This document shows, one piece after another, positions 12,063 through 23,986 of a DNA stretch of 64,000 nucleotides (positions within the stretch are counted from its first letter, which is position 1; every line of letters starts with the position of its first letter). A program made the translations under genes and the position numbers. The notes beneath the pieces are model-generated. The model did no database searches. It was not told where the DNA came from and saw only the letters and a program-made list of their open reading frames with translations. This DNA comes from Neostapfia colusana (Eukaryota > Streptophyta > Magnoliopsida > Poales > Poaceae), in NCBI GenBank assembly GCA_030760725.1, contig JASWHV010000012.1, forward strand, positions 84,580,968 through 84,644,967. Direction: 5' to 3'.

Positions 12063-13030
12063 GATTCTTCAAATTACATGAAACTAACTCCATTAGAACC
12101 ATCTCAAACTTTAGTTTCCAGAAAGTAAGGGTTTGATCCATGAAAATCGCTGGAAATCCTTAGAAGCTCTAGTAGTGACCATTTAGACTTTTATTTGGGC
12201 AGAGCTCAAATAGGATTTGATTCAAATGAAACTTGGTCAAGTCTCTGGTTAGGTTCTCACCAAGCCACAGTAAAAATTTCAGAGCCAAATGCGATGTCTA
12301 GCAAGAGTTATGGTCTATATATACTAAATTCAACACATTTGTATTTAAATTGGCATATCGTTAAATTGCTTACGTGTAGTCGGTAAACGCGAGGAGAGCC
12401 CGGAGATACTTGACTTCATACCTCCGGAGGAGACATTAACCCCTGACCAGCAGCAACAAGGCAAGTCCCAGTTTGCATTTAACAAGTTTTATAAAGTTTT
12501 GCTTTATATTCACTTAGCTTGAAGTATGTGTGTGCATTAGGTGTAGGATGGATAAGACCCCAAATGCATAACCAGATGATTCCAAAAGGAGTGAGGGTAG
12601 TGTCTAAGTCCTTGAATAGTTCATGCTTTGCTTAATGTTTATAGACTTCGGTACAAGTCGAGTAGTTGGAATCTACTCGCGAGTACAGGGTTTGTCACAC
12701 GGGATTGGTTCGAGATGTGAGACAACTTTAGTAAGAACAAAATGAGACTAGGCAGGGGCTAGGACGCAGCAAGAGGAAGTCTTGTGTGCGTAGCCCTGTC
12801 CGTGTCGATTGAGGACCAATCCGTATGCGGCCCACGCTGATCAAGTTTCAATGTACAGAAGGCATATCGGATATATGGGGTCCGATAAACTGATGTAATC
12901 TATACCTCTGGACGTCGAGGCATAACGCACCGATTTATAGGTGTAGGTTGAGGGCAGCAAGGTGGAAATCCGTTAACGGGCATAGAGAGATGCTCCGTGT
13001 AGAGAACCTCATGTCCGTTTGGGTGCAACC
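12063..13030 (+). mobile_element. H 5' LTR, middle part
   Basis: Colinear with about 33190-34140 of the C LTR in plus orientation. It carries the exon-like block at 12380-12460 and the inverted repeat at 12659-12679. Cut on the left by M1 and on the right by M2, whose TSD CAACC ends this segment. Confidence 0.85.
12380..12460 (+). CDS. LTR-resident peptide, exon-like block 1 in H (putative)
   Basis: 81 nt following ACGTGTAG and ending CAACAAG|GCAAGT. In phase 1 it reads EESPEILDFIPPEE...DQQQQ, aligning with the C and M2 blocks, with many third-position differences. The downstream block was removed by the deletion at about 28156, so the unit cannot be complete here. No ATG. Confidence 0.4.
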
Positions 13031-13184
13031 TGTGGCGGACCGGAATCCGCTCATCCAGGATCGCAGAGGGTGGTGCCGCGCGATGCGACACCCGACAGCA
13101 CACGTCATAAGAACACATTATATTACATGGGAAAACAAACTGAATGTACAAAGTAGTACACTTCTCAGTTACAAACTAGGGTCT

Positions 13185-13190
13185 TTTATT
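13185..13190 (-). terminator. M2 3' LTR polyadenylation signal
   Basis: AATAAA on the minus strand about 155 bp before the LTR end; the other LTR has it at 23888-23883. Confidence 0.45.
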
Positions 13191-13288
13191 ACACAGAGGA
13201 AGTTTCTTTTGTACAACTCACGCCCGCCTATCTAGCAAAAGTCGGTTGCCCAGCCCTAGGGCAACCCACACTAGCTGCACGTCTCAGC

Positions 13289-14479
13289 TCAGCGCGGCGT
13301 GTACGGCTCCCACTCAGCCGTGGTCCCCGACAGAGGGTAACCCTCGCCGGTGGACTCGTACTCTGAGTCCGTGGGTGGCTCCTCACCTGAAAAACACTTA
13401 AGCAGCAACCGTGAGCACGAAGGCTCAGCAAGGCTTAACCGACTCACCTAAGCATGAAACTCTACACTGACATAGGATAGTCATATTGCAACAAATGGAC
13501 TCGCCTACAAGTTCATCCTTCGTTCAACTTTTAGCAACAAGTTAACAGTTCGGGAAGCTGAAATTTAGTAAGCAGGATTTGGTGGCAAACAAGTAGCAAT
13601 ACAATATTATCTCATATCAGCAATATTGAATCAATGCATTTCATACATTATTCTACGTCACGACTCAGTGACCAAGTGGTACTCTTCACCGCGAGGGACG
13701 GCGAATCGACTCGATATACACCTGCAGGGAAACCCAAAGAGCATGTCACGTACGCCCACCCATGGAGCTGCACAGCACGCTCACTCGGTGTCGTACGGGA
13801 CAACCTTTCACCCAACAGCCCAAACGTCGAACCGGTCGCACCGAAACGAGCAGGAGGTTCCCCACACGGAGCATCTCTCTATGCCCGTTGGCAGATTTCC
13901 ACCTTGCTGCCCTCAGCCTACACCTATAAATCGGTGCGTTATGCCTCGACGCCCGGAGGTTTAGGCTACATCGGTTTATCGGGGCCCATATATCCGACAT
14001 GCCTTTGGTACGTTCAAACTTGATCAGCGTGGGCCGCACACGGATCGGTCCTCAATCGACACGGACAAGGCTGCGCACACAAGACTCACTCTTGCTGCGC
14101 CCTAGCCCCTGCCTAGTCTCATTTTCATTACTAAAGTGATCTCACGACACTCAACCAAACCCGTGTATCCCAAGCCTATCTCGCGGGTAGATTCCAACTA
14201 CTCGACTTGTACCGAAGTCCTATGAATCATTAAGCAAGCCTGTCTACTCGAGGTCTTAGACTCTACCCTCACTCTTAGGGAAAAATTCTGGTTATGCAAG
14301 TGGGGTTCCATCCATCCTATACCTAATGCACAAACATACTTCATATGACACATGTAACTAAAGTGAAACTTATGAAAGGGTTCATGCAAACCAGGGCTTG
14401 CCTTGTTGCTGCTGGTCAGTAGTTAGTTCTTCGTCCGGAAGAAGGAAATCCAGCACTCCCGGGGTCTCTTCTTCAATGG
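13289..14479 (-). CDS. LTR-resident two-exon acidic peptide, copy in M2 3' LTR (putative)
   Basis: Block 1 (14479-14402, 78 nt) follows ACGTGTAG and ends CAACAAG|GCAAGC. Block 2 (13386-13289, 98 nt) follows GTTTTTCAG and stops at TGA 13291-13289. Joined in phase 1 it is an acidic peptide with EEETPGVLDF in block 1, and TAEWEPYTPR before the stop in block 2, comparable with VEWESCTPQS in C. Block lengths are equal in the two M2 LTRs. Splicing is inferred and no start codon is seen. Confidence 0.45.
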
Positions 14480-15225
14480 CTACACGTTGAATACAATACT
14501 ACATGTAAATTTAAATGCAAATGTGTGAACTTAAATACATAATTGCTAATAACTCTAGCTAGCCCTCAACTTTGGTTCTGAAATTTTTATGGTGGATTGG
14601 TAGGGTCCTAACCAGAGTTGTGACCAAGTTTTATTTGAAACAAAGTTCAATTGAACCTTGTACAAATAAAAGCCTCTTTGGTCAATAATTGAGCCTCTAA
14701 GTAATTCCAGGGTTTTTCATGGCTCCCACCATTACTTTCTGGAAACTAGAATTTAGGATGGTTCTAATGGAGTTGGTTTCATTTCATTTGAAGAATTCTA
14801 CAGAAAGTTATGTCCTAATTAAGATTGGAGAAAATCTGAAAAATGTTTCTGTACATTTTTTCTATTTTCTCTGGGCAGTTCCCTAAATCACCTAATTAGG
14901 GTAACTAAATGAACTTGGATGAGTCTGAAAATTTTACTGCGATTCAGAGATTTTCCAATGAACCTTTCAGCCAAATTTCAGAATTTTTCATAAAGTAGTT
15001 CTCCAGATAAAATTCCCAACAGTTTAAATTTTAGGGATTTAATTCTGGAAAACTATTCTCTTTCATGAGCTGAATTTGGTATTGCTGGAAATGCTCAGAG
15101 AGCTGAATCCAACAAAATTTGGTTCACCCGATTTGGAGCTTTCTAGCCAAAGTTATCAGGATTTGAAGTTTGGAAGAATTCTGAAAATCGGGGGGAAAAG
15201 TTTAAACTCTCGGGGCCCGCGGGGA

Positions 15226-15273
15226 CACGTGTCGAGCGTGGAGGTGTTCGGCACACCGGGGATACCACACGTG
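15226..15273 (-). repeat. Tandem CACGTG units in M2 3' LTR
   Basis: Two copies of a 42-bp unit, each with ACACGTGTCGAGCG then GGAGGTG and CGGCACACCGG; CACGTG at 15226 and 15268. Located at the edge of the GC-rich core. Confidence 0.7.
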
Positions 15274-17105
15274 TCGAGCGCGGAGGTGTCCGGCACACCG
15301 GAGCTCACAGGGTATTTGCGTGCCAGCACAGCCGATCCCTGGCCACACCCGATCCCGATTTAAATTCTTCAGCCGCTGACACGTGGGCCAGCCGGCTTCG
15401 TCTTCCTCCCGCCGTTCTCTCGCGCCCGCGCCGCCGACCTCGCCGGAGCAGACTCGAGGCTCGCCGCTGCCGGACCTCCCATGGTCTGAAACTCGCCGCC
15501 AGGGGGTTGTCGACGTCGAGGAACACGTCGGGGGTGACAGGTCGGGCTGGGGGTGACCGGAAATAGCTCGGCGACGTGCCGCGGCCTCGGTTGAGGTTCG
15601 ACACCGTCGACCGTGGTTTCTAAACCTGCCAACACCTCGAACAAACGGACCTACAGCATCAGTGTACCTCTAGGAAGCTCGACAAGGTGTCAAAAGGGTT
15701 CAGGGATGGCGGCAAGTCGGTCGGCACCGTGTGACCGATCGTGCCCGCCATGACCGCCCTCGATCGAGCTCGAAATTTGTCACTCCTAGACAGTTTCACG
15801 CTACGGATGCAGAAAAGAACTTGATCGCCGGCTAGTCCAGTGTCGATGTGCAAGATTTGATGACCTCCGAAAGATCATAGAGCGAGAATTTAAAGAAACC
15901 GTACCGGAAGCTCGGTTTATAGTCGCCGGAGCAAAAACTGGAAATTCTCTGCGGATTCTTCACGGTTGGCTTCCAAACTTGGAGGAGAGCAGCACGGTGG
16001 TCGCGCGCTCCTGTTGCCTCTCTCGCTGGACCATGAAAACACCTGTGGAACGCTGCCCACGGGCGCCTGACTCTCGGCTGAGGCTAGGTCGCCGCGGTGG
16101 CGATCGTCTTTGGGCAAAGGAGGTCGGAGCTCGAGGTTTCTGGCATTGGAGAGGTGGAGTGCGAGCTCAGGTGGCTGTCTAGCAGCTCAGGGACGAAGGA
16201 GGAGATGGTTTTGCTGGTTTTCCCGATTGAGCAGAGAGCTGCGGCGAGAAACAATGCCGCTGCTCGAGTTTGCCCGCGAGAAGATAAAGCCGGCCGACTC
16301 CTGCTCGGCTGAGGCGGTGCCGGTCGCGTGGGGGCGCGAGCCAGCCGCCCTGGGCGTCAACACGCGGAGAGGGAAGCAGCTGGTGGCGCCGGTAGCTGCT
16401 CGGTGGCACAGCCGACAGCAGCTCGGCGGAATTTCCCACCGAGACTCTGACTTTGGGTGCAAGTTTCTCCTTCTTCCCTCTATGACATGTGGGTCCCACC
16501 CGGGGTTTTAACCTCTGAAATTTACTCCTAATCACTGTTGTAAACAGTGAGCCCCATAATACCCCTGGTGATTCAAATTATTCACCCCTGAGCCATTTGA
16601 ATTGAATAGAATTCAAATTGGGTTCGGGTTGAGTGAATTTCAGCACAAGTTCAGTTTTGAATTCAAATAAAGTTTGAATTCGTCCCACTTAGCTCATGTC
16701 AAGATCAACTCCAAATTGAGTGAAAATTGGTGTGTGAGCTCACAAAAATGTGCTGAATAAGAATATGCCTCCCACTTTTAAATTCATGGGACAAAAACAG
16801 TTTGAATTTGAATGTGGTTTCAAACTGCCCTCTTTCTATCTATACCCAAAATGACCTCAAAAAGGTTTTGAATTTGGGTGAAACTTGGCATGGACATCCT
16901 TAGCAATGTGTAGGAGTTTTCATAAGTCCAGCCCACCTATATCACATGTGGGAAATACCACTTTTGCAATATGTGAGTTTGTTCTCTAATGAGCATGTTG
17001 ATGGTGGTTACATGCTCTTCATTTGTGTTCGTCATCTTTCCTCAAATGAGGTGTGTGGTGCGGTGATGAACACTTCAAATGTGTGCCAAAACTGAGGCCC
17101 TTACA

Positions 17106-17118
17106 TTCCTCCCCCCTT
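17106..17118 (-). other. M2 polypurine tract
   Basis: On the minus strand AAGGGGGGAGGAA directly before the 3' LTR start TGTAAGGGCC. It would prime plus-strand DNA synthesis. The same tract is found in C (42333-42345) and H (60244-60257). Confidence 0.9.
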
Positions 17119-17171
17119 AAAAGAATCTCGTCCTGAGATTACAAAAGAAGAGATAGCGATGTAGTAGGGAC

Positions 17172-20100
17172 TTACCCGTGTTGAGAAGCCATGAACTCCG
17201 GGTAATTTGAGCGAAGAAATTCCTCGCTCGCCCACGTCGCTTCTTCCACGGTATGGTTACTCCAGAGGATCTTGTAGAACCACAACGTTCTGTTACGCGT
17301 GGTTCGGGCTTTCTCATCAAGAATTTCCACCGGATACTCATCATATGTTAAATCCGGCTTCAGCTCGCTGATGTCTTCGGTAGGAACAGAAGCTGTATGC
17401 TTCAAACATTTTCGCAGTTGCGAAATATGGAAAACATCATGGACACCAGCAAGGGATGCCGGTAGCTCCAATCTATACGCTGCTGGTCCACACTTCTCGG
17501 TGATAGCATAGGGTCCAATGAAACGGGGAGCGAGCTTCCCCTTCACACCGAACCGGTGCACGCCCTTCATCGGAGACACGCGGAGATACACGTATTCACC
17601 GACGTCGAAGTGCAACGGTCTACGCCTCTTATCAGCGTAGCTCTTCTGCCGGGATTGAGCGGCCTTCAAGTTAGCTTGAATCGTCCGAACGCGCTCTTCG
17701 GCGTCGTTCACCACATCAACCCCGAATGTGACCCTTTCACCGGACTCGCACCAGTTTAATGGGGTGCGGCATTTACGACCATAGAGAGCTTCGTAGGGTG
17801 CCATCTTGATACTCGCCTGATAGCCATTGTTGTACGAGAATTCCGCCAAGGGTAGGTGATCATCCCAGTTCCTACCATGGTGGATGGCACATGCTCTCAA
17901 CATGTCTTCCAGTACTTGATTCACCCTCTCCGTCTGCCCATCTGTCTGAGGGTGGTAAGCGGAGCTTCTAATCAGTTTAGTACCTAAAGCAGCATGTAAC
18001 TGCTCCCAAAAGCGAGATACAAACAATGCACCTCGGTCTGAGACTATGGTCTTGGGTACGCCATGCAAACATAGGATCCTGGCGATATATAACTCCGCAT
18101 ATCTGTTGGCATGGAAATGTGTATGCACGGGGATAAAGTGAGCTGACTTGATTAGTCGGTCAATGATCACCCAAATGGAATCATGTTTGTTGGATGTTAA
18201 GGGTAATCCCACAATGAAATCCATGCTCACATCTTCCCATTTCCATGCCGGGATCTTCAGGGGTTGTAACAGCCCTCCCACTTGTTGTAGACTTAAGAGA
18301 AGAGAAAGTAGGCGGAAGCCTAGGAGGGCCAACCGAGCGAAGCTCTTTCTTTTTTTGGCCGTGCCGTGAAGTGCAATTTTCTCGTATGCGTTTTAGAGTC
18401 GAAAAAAGACGATCTATAGAGATTCCCCATCTATATCCAATCGAGAATAGAAGCGAGTCGCTTCCGGCGTCGGCTTGTAGTCTCTGCAGTTTCTTCATGT
18501 GATCAGCTTTCACTCGTCTACACGTATCGCACTCGGATACGTACTTCGCTACCTCCCGCTTCATCCGTGTCCACCAAAATTTCTTTTTGAAATCTTGGTA
18601 CATTTTGTTGCTGCCCGGATGAATGGAGTACTTGGACAAGTGAGCTTCATCGAGGATCTTCTTTCTCAACTCCATATCCCGGGGTACGACTATGCGGTCA
18701 TTGAACCACAGCGTCCCCTCATCATCTTTCCGGAAACACTTGATCTCTCCATTGTCTATCCGTCTCCGGAGATGTGCTATGTCTTTGTCCGTCTTCTGAG
18801 CTGCCATGATATCTTCCCTAATGGTAGGGATGAGGGCAAGGTTGTACAGCGATCCATAAGGAACCAAGTATAAACTTGGCTCTCCCTCCTCCACCGGTGT
18901 CATGGTGAGGTGATGGACATGTGATTTCCGACTCAGCGCATCGGCAACCACATTCGCCTTGCCGGGGTGGTAGTGAATCTCAATTTCATAGTCCTTGATT
19001 AATTCTAACCACCTCCGTTGCCTCATGTTCAGCTCCTTCTGGGTGAAAATGTATTTCAAGCTCTTGTGGTCGGTGTAGAGATGCACCAAGTTCCCCAGGA
19101 GATAGTGCCTCCACATTTTCAGCACCAACACCACTGCAGCAAGCTCAAGATCATGAGTGGGATAATGCTGCTCATGGTTCCGAAGTTGGCGTGAGCCATA
19201 AGCGACCACACGTCCTTCCTGCATCAACACGCAGCCAAGCCCAATACCGGACGCGTCACAATACACGTCGAAGGGCTTTGTTGTATCCGGCTGAGCTAAG
19301 ACCGGGGCTGTGGTGAGATGCTTCACCAATGTTTGGAATGCTCCTTCACACGCCGTGTTCCAAACATATTTCGTCCCTTTCTTCAGCAACTCCGTCATGG
19401 GCTTGGCGAGCTTGGAGAAACTTGGAATAAATCTCCGATAGTATCCCGCTAACCCGAGGAAGCTTCTGACTTCATGGACTGAAGTGGGAGCTTTCCATTT
19501 CAGCACCTGCTCTATTTTGCTTCGGTCAACCGCAATGCCTTCTGCTGAGATGATATGTCCAAAGAATGGCACTTGGCTGATCCAAAACTCGCATTTACTG
19601 AACTTGGCGTAGAGTTTATGGTCTCACAATCGTTGAAGAACGATCCGCAAGTGTTCGGCATGTTCGGCTTCTGTCTTGGAGTAAACCAAGATGTCGTCGA
19701 TGAACACTACCACGAACTTGTCCAGCTCCGGCATGAACACTGAGTTCATGAGGTACATGAAATGGGCTGGAGCATTTGTGAGACCAAAAGACATGACGAG
19801 ATATTCATATAGTCCATATCTCGTTGAGAATGCCGTCTTTGGGATATCCTCCGCCCGGATCTTTATCTGGTGATATCCAGAGTGAAGGTCCATCTTGGAG
19901 AACACACTTGCACCCACAAGTTGATCAAACAATATGTCGATGCGGGGCAGTGGGTACTTATTCTTGATGGTGATGGCGTTGAGCGGCCGGTAATCCACAC
20001 ACAGCGCCGAGCATCCCCAAGGCTAGGAACTCGGCCTAATGAAACCCTTGCTCAACAGATCATTGAGCTGTTCTTTCAGTTCCGCCAGCTCATTTGGAGC

Positions 20101-21885
20101 CATTTTGTATGGTCTCCATGATATGGGCGTAGTCCCGGGTGCGAGCTCAATCTTGAACTCGACATCCCGCTCAGGTGGCATGCCCGGAAGAGCATCCGGG
20201 AACACGTCGGGGTACTCCCGGACTACGGGGATGTCTTCTAATTTGAGAGCCTCAGCACTATTGATCGCTGAAACCTCTCTGACTGGATTATCCAATAGGA
20301 CGGACTGCGGACGGTGTAATGGGGAGTTGAGGTAAACCGTCCGTGATAGGGTTTCCAGGACAGCGCCATGGTAGCTTAGCCATGACATTCCCGAGATTGC
20401 ATCAATCTTCTGCCCCCCTAAGATAATCATAGTGGTGGGATATATCTTCCCACCTAAGCACAGTGGTGCTTTAGGAACCATCATCGTTGCTGAAATCTTT
20501 CCTCCCGGTGAGCAGATCATATAAGAACACTCGGTTGGAAAGGCTTCCAGCTGATGCTTAACCACATATGATGCACTTATGAAATTATGGGTTGCACCAT
20601 AATCAAAAAGTATGATGATGGCTTGATGGTTGAGAGTGAACGTACCCGCCAGCACGTTGTCTCCTTCTGGGGCGTCCTCATTGTCGAGGTTGCGGACGCC
20701 ACCAGTCCGCTGACCAACCTTCTTCACTGGAGGTCGGCCTCGAGCACCGCCCTGGAGCTGGGCTTGCCCGCTGCTCTGCTGCCCCTGGGGACAGTCCTTC
20801 GCGAAGTGGCCCGCCTGTCCACACGTGAAGCAGGTGAAACGGGGCGGTCCCCCGCTGATCGGTGGACGGAATCCCGGGGCGCGTTTTGGCGGTGGAAACG
20901 CCCGGGGTACCGTCTGCTGCTGCTGCTGCTGCTGTCTTGGTGGTGGCATCAGCGGACGGAATGAGGGTGACTGGAACGGACGTCCCCCGAACCGTTGAGG
21001 TCTCGCCGATGGATGCCACTGCTGCCCGGATGGTGTCCGATACACCATACGGTACTTCTGAGGCGCGCCCCCTCCGCTGCTAGGTGGAGCCATGCGCTTC
21101 CTCTGCTCAGCTGCCAACTCCCGCTGAGCGTCCTCTTGCATGATCGCGGCATTGACTAGGTCGTTGAAAGTGCCGTGATTCCACTGAACGAGGTGCGTCT
21201 TCATTTCGGGGTGTAACCCCCGATAGAAATGCTCCCTCTTCTTCTCCTCCGTGGAGATATAGTCTGACGCGTATTGCGCCAGATGGTTGAAGGCACGGGA
21301 GTAGTCATGGGCACTCCTCCCGCCCTGCTTCAGCTCAAAGAATTCTTGGAACTTCCTCTTAATGATTCCGGGAGGAATGTGATAGGCGCGGAACGCCTCC
21401 CGGAACTCTTACCATTCCACGGCATGGCCAGCCGGACGTGAGGCGACATAATTCGCCCACCACGCACCAGCGGCACCGTGGAGTTGCTGCGCTGCGAACA
21501 GAGTCTTCTGCCGCTCCGTACATTGGAGAAGCCCGAACTTGGACTCAATGGTCCGCAGCCAGTTGTCCGCCTCCAGTGGTTCTTCGGCTTCGGTGAACAC
21601 TGGAGGGTGCGTACTCATGAAATCCGAGTACGACACTTCCCGGGGCTCACGAGGCCCCCTATCTTGACGTCCCCCCGCCTGGGACGTATTCTGCACGATC
21701 GTGCGGAGCAGGTCGGTCTGCTCCTCACGAACTCCCACCAGTGCCGCAATCACATCCGCTAGAGTGAGCGGAGGCGGCGGTGGTGGCTGCTGCTGCGGGG
21801 TGCTGTCGTAGGCCGGTGGCTGGGAGTCGTCACCTCCCTGTTGGCTAGAGCCACCAACCTCGTGCGTGGTCCTAGTACGAACCAT
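17172..21885 (-). pseudogene. M2 gag-pol polyprotein, nearly intact but interrupted
   Basis: Start ATG at 21885 directly after GGCTGCAG. Order: gag with poly-Pro, capsid-like block ending at an in-frame TAA (21411-21409, Ala codon in relatives), CCHC knuckle CFTCGQAGHFAKDC, protease with DYGA instead of DSGA (about 20600), and RT start with TAG at 20025-20023. A 33-bp in-frame loss then removes the FVKKKDETLRL segment. RT palm FIDD (about 19690), a stop at 19626-19624 (TGA for Arg CGA), RNase H with YCDASG, integrase zinc finger and core, and a C-terminal chromodomain-like end (VEILDEKARTTRN...EEATW) follow. All segments to 18487 share one frame; the 211-bp insert shifts it. Confidence 0.93.
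18276..18486. other. 211-bp foreign insert in M2 integrase
   Basis: Between the integrase zinc-finger end (HMKKL) and LLQPLKIPAWKWED, M2 has about 211 bp absent from H, C and D. Its length (1 modulo 3) explains the frame change. It has no LTRs, PBS or obvious target duplication. It includes a perfect 7-bp stem at 18450-18464 (GAAGCGA G TCGCTTC). The flavour (GAGCGAAGCTC, TTTCTTTTTTTGG, CTATATCCAATCGAG) reminds me of grass mitochondrial DNA, but that is an impression only. It may be filler DNA from break repair. Edges are good to a few bases. Confidence 0.75.
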
Positions 21886-23713
21886 CTGCAGCCACACGAC
21901 AATAATCATCAGTCCCGCAACATTTTGCATGCAGTCCAAAGAAAACAGGCGTAAAACATAATGACAATAATTCATGCGATACATCTCTTATGTAGATAAT
22001 GTAATAACTTTGCACAAGCTACACCATTACCAGACCAAACACAAGCTAGTTCAATCCAACTTGATGAACCTCCTCTTTGGAAGCTCAACATAACTATGTT
22101 TGGTCACTACGAGACATTACTATCGCTTTGTCATCACGTATACCACCCTTAGGGTACAACACCCTCTCCAATGAATTCAACTGTCATTCTTCGGTCAGAA
22201 TGACCAGTTTCTACCAATTCCAAGTTCTGATCTGGTTCTGGGCAGTTTCACGACTCAAGTTGAATACCAAAGTTAAAGTCATCTTCAGTATCTTTCCAAC
22301 GAGTATTCATTTGCCCCCAGATCAGCTTTGGTTAAAAAGTTATGCTAATTCAAAGTCAGCAGAATTTCTGGAAGAATTTTAACAGCACCTCCCTTGGAAA
22401 GTTGCTGTTTTCAATTCGAGTTTCCACTGAACTCTGTGCTGAAACTTCAGAAACATTGAATTGCAAAGATGTCACACATCATCTCCCCTTTCAAAGGATG
22501 TATCATATGAAAATTTTTAAATTTTTCTACTGGGATTTATGTTTGAAAAATAGAACAGTCCAGAGAATGTTTTACTCTGTCCTGGTTCTAGACAGTTTAC
22601 ATTCCTCTGGGATTTAAGCCATCTCAAGGTGAGTTTCAGCTCTGGAAGTCTACAACAAAGTTGTACAATACTTAAATACCTTTCCAGAACTATATAGCAC
22701 ACCTCCCTGGGCTAAAAGACCTGTGAGTTATGCCCTGTTGAAGATCAGCAAACTTGCTGCCCAAAACAGGGCACTCTGTTTTTCATCTTTTGGAACCACA
22801 CTCCACTATCCTATTCTTATACCCAACCAGGGTCCTAAATGTTGAACCTATAGATTTTAATTCCTTGTTAACATTATTTTCATGCATATGCCTACAATAT
22901 CTCGGTACTACATTCCTCACAAAAGAAAATCCTAACCGGATCATACCGGCATATACGTCTCAAGTGTGGCACTAAACGGTCTCTCGCACACGTTTTCTAC
23001 ACGGATACATACGCAGTTAGTAACTGCAGAAGACCACACAATAATGGTGCACTCAATGGTTATTCATTTCAGGCAGTTCCATATTTTAAAGTAAATACAA
23101 ACGCCCGTATCATTGTCATACGGCCGTCCTTGAGTTAGGTCACGTCTCAAGATACGTGATCGTGTTTCAACACCACACGACGGGGAACCCGAGTAGGTCA
23201 TGAACGGGTCGTCACGGTTGGGAATGTTATCAACCCAACAGATACCACCTACTGCCCTGCAGGGCACGCCGATGGCAAGCGTTGCGTATGTCCTCCTGGG
23301 CTATTTCCAGACGAACACACTCTCGTGTTACTGACCACGCGATGGGGTCTCCACTTACTTGCCTAATGCACGCTAGGGATCAGCGTTTCATATGAACTCA
23401 GGAACATGAAGAGTTCAAGAGGTTCATATTGACGTCTCACACCAAGCTGTGAGACAAATTCCTGAACCACATTCCTCGTCAGGGGGAGCTAACCGAAATT
23501 GAACCGCTTTCGGTGGTGTTCCTTACCATACTTACCAGAGCGTAGGTGCGTCGTTACATAATTGAAATTCGGAATTATAACACATAAGTTAGTCTTTGCC
23601 ACTTTAAGTAACTATGCTAGTATAGTCCTTACTTGGGCAACTACCGAATCCTCACCGTATACCTAAGTTTTCCCCCTAATGCAGTCCTTAAGTACTGTGC
23701 TATCCCCACTGCA
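21886..23713 (-). other. M2 5' leader between PBS and gag
   Basis: About 1.8 kb, AT-rich, with no orf0 and no credible coding frame. Related to the H leader (28156-29420) over its whole length and to parts of the C and M1 leaders. It holds degenerate repeats of TTCCAGAA, CAGTCC/GACAGTTT and ACAACTTTGT phrases. Confidence 0.7.
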
Positions 23714-23725
23714 GCTCTGATACCA
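23714..23725 (-). other. M2 primer binding site (initiator tRNA-Met)
   Basis: TGGTATCAGAGC on the minus strand, three bases from the 5' LTR end at 23729. Confidence 0.92.
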
Positions 23726-23986
23726 GGCTGTGGCGGACCGGAATCCGCTCATACAGGATCGCAGAGGGTGGTGCCGCGCGATGCGACACCCGACAGCACA
23801 CGTCATAAGAACACATTATATTACATGGGAAAACAAACTGAATGTACAAAGTAGTACACTTCTCAGTTACAAACTAGGGTCTTTTATTACACAGCGGAAG
23901 TTTCTTTTGTACAACTCACGCCCGCCTATCTAGCAAAAGTCAGTTGCCCAGCCCTAGGGCAACCCACACTAGCTGCACGTCTCAGC

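Larger units (their letters stand above)
13031..17105 (-). mobile_element. M2 3' LTR
   Basis: 4075 bp, TG...CA, joined to the PPT at 17106. GC-rich core about 16500-15190, with tandem CACGTG units at 15226 and 15268. Exon-like blocks at 14479-14402 and 13386-13289. AATAAA (minus) at 13190-13185. Confidence 0.93.

Noticed and set aside
15369..16535. ORFs of 90-130 aa in the M2 LTR cores (also 26016-27253)
   Set aside because: Several frames are open at once, lengths change between the two M2 LTRs through small indels, and no family similarity is recognised.
22077..22617. Two ORFs of about 100 aa in the M2 leader as an orf0 relic
   Set aside because: Read on the wrong strand for the element, with no similarity to orf0 of C or M1.
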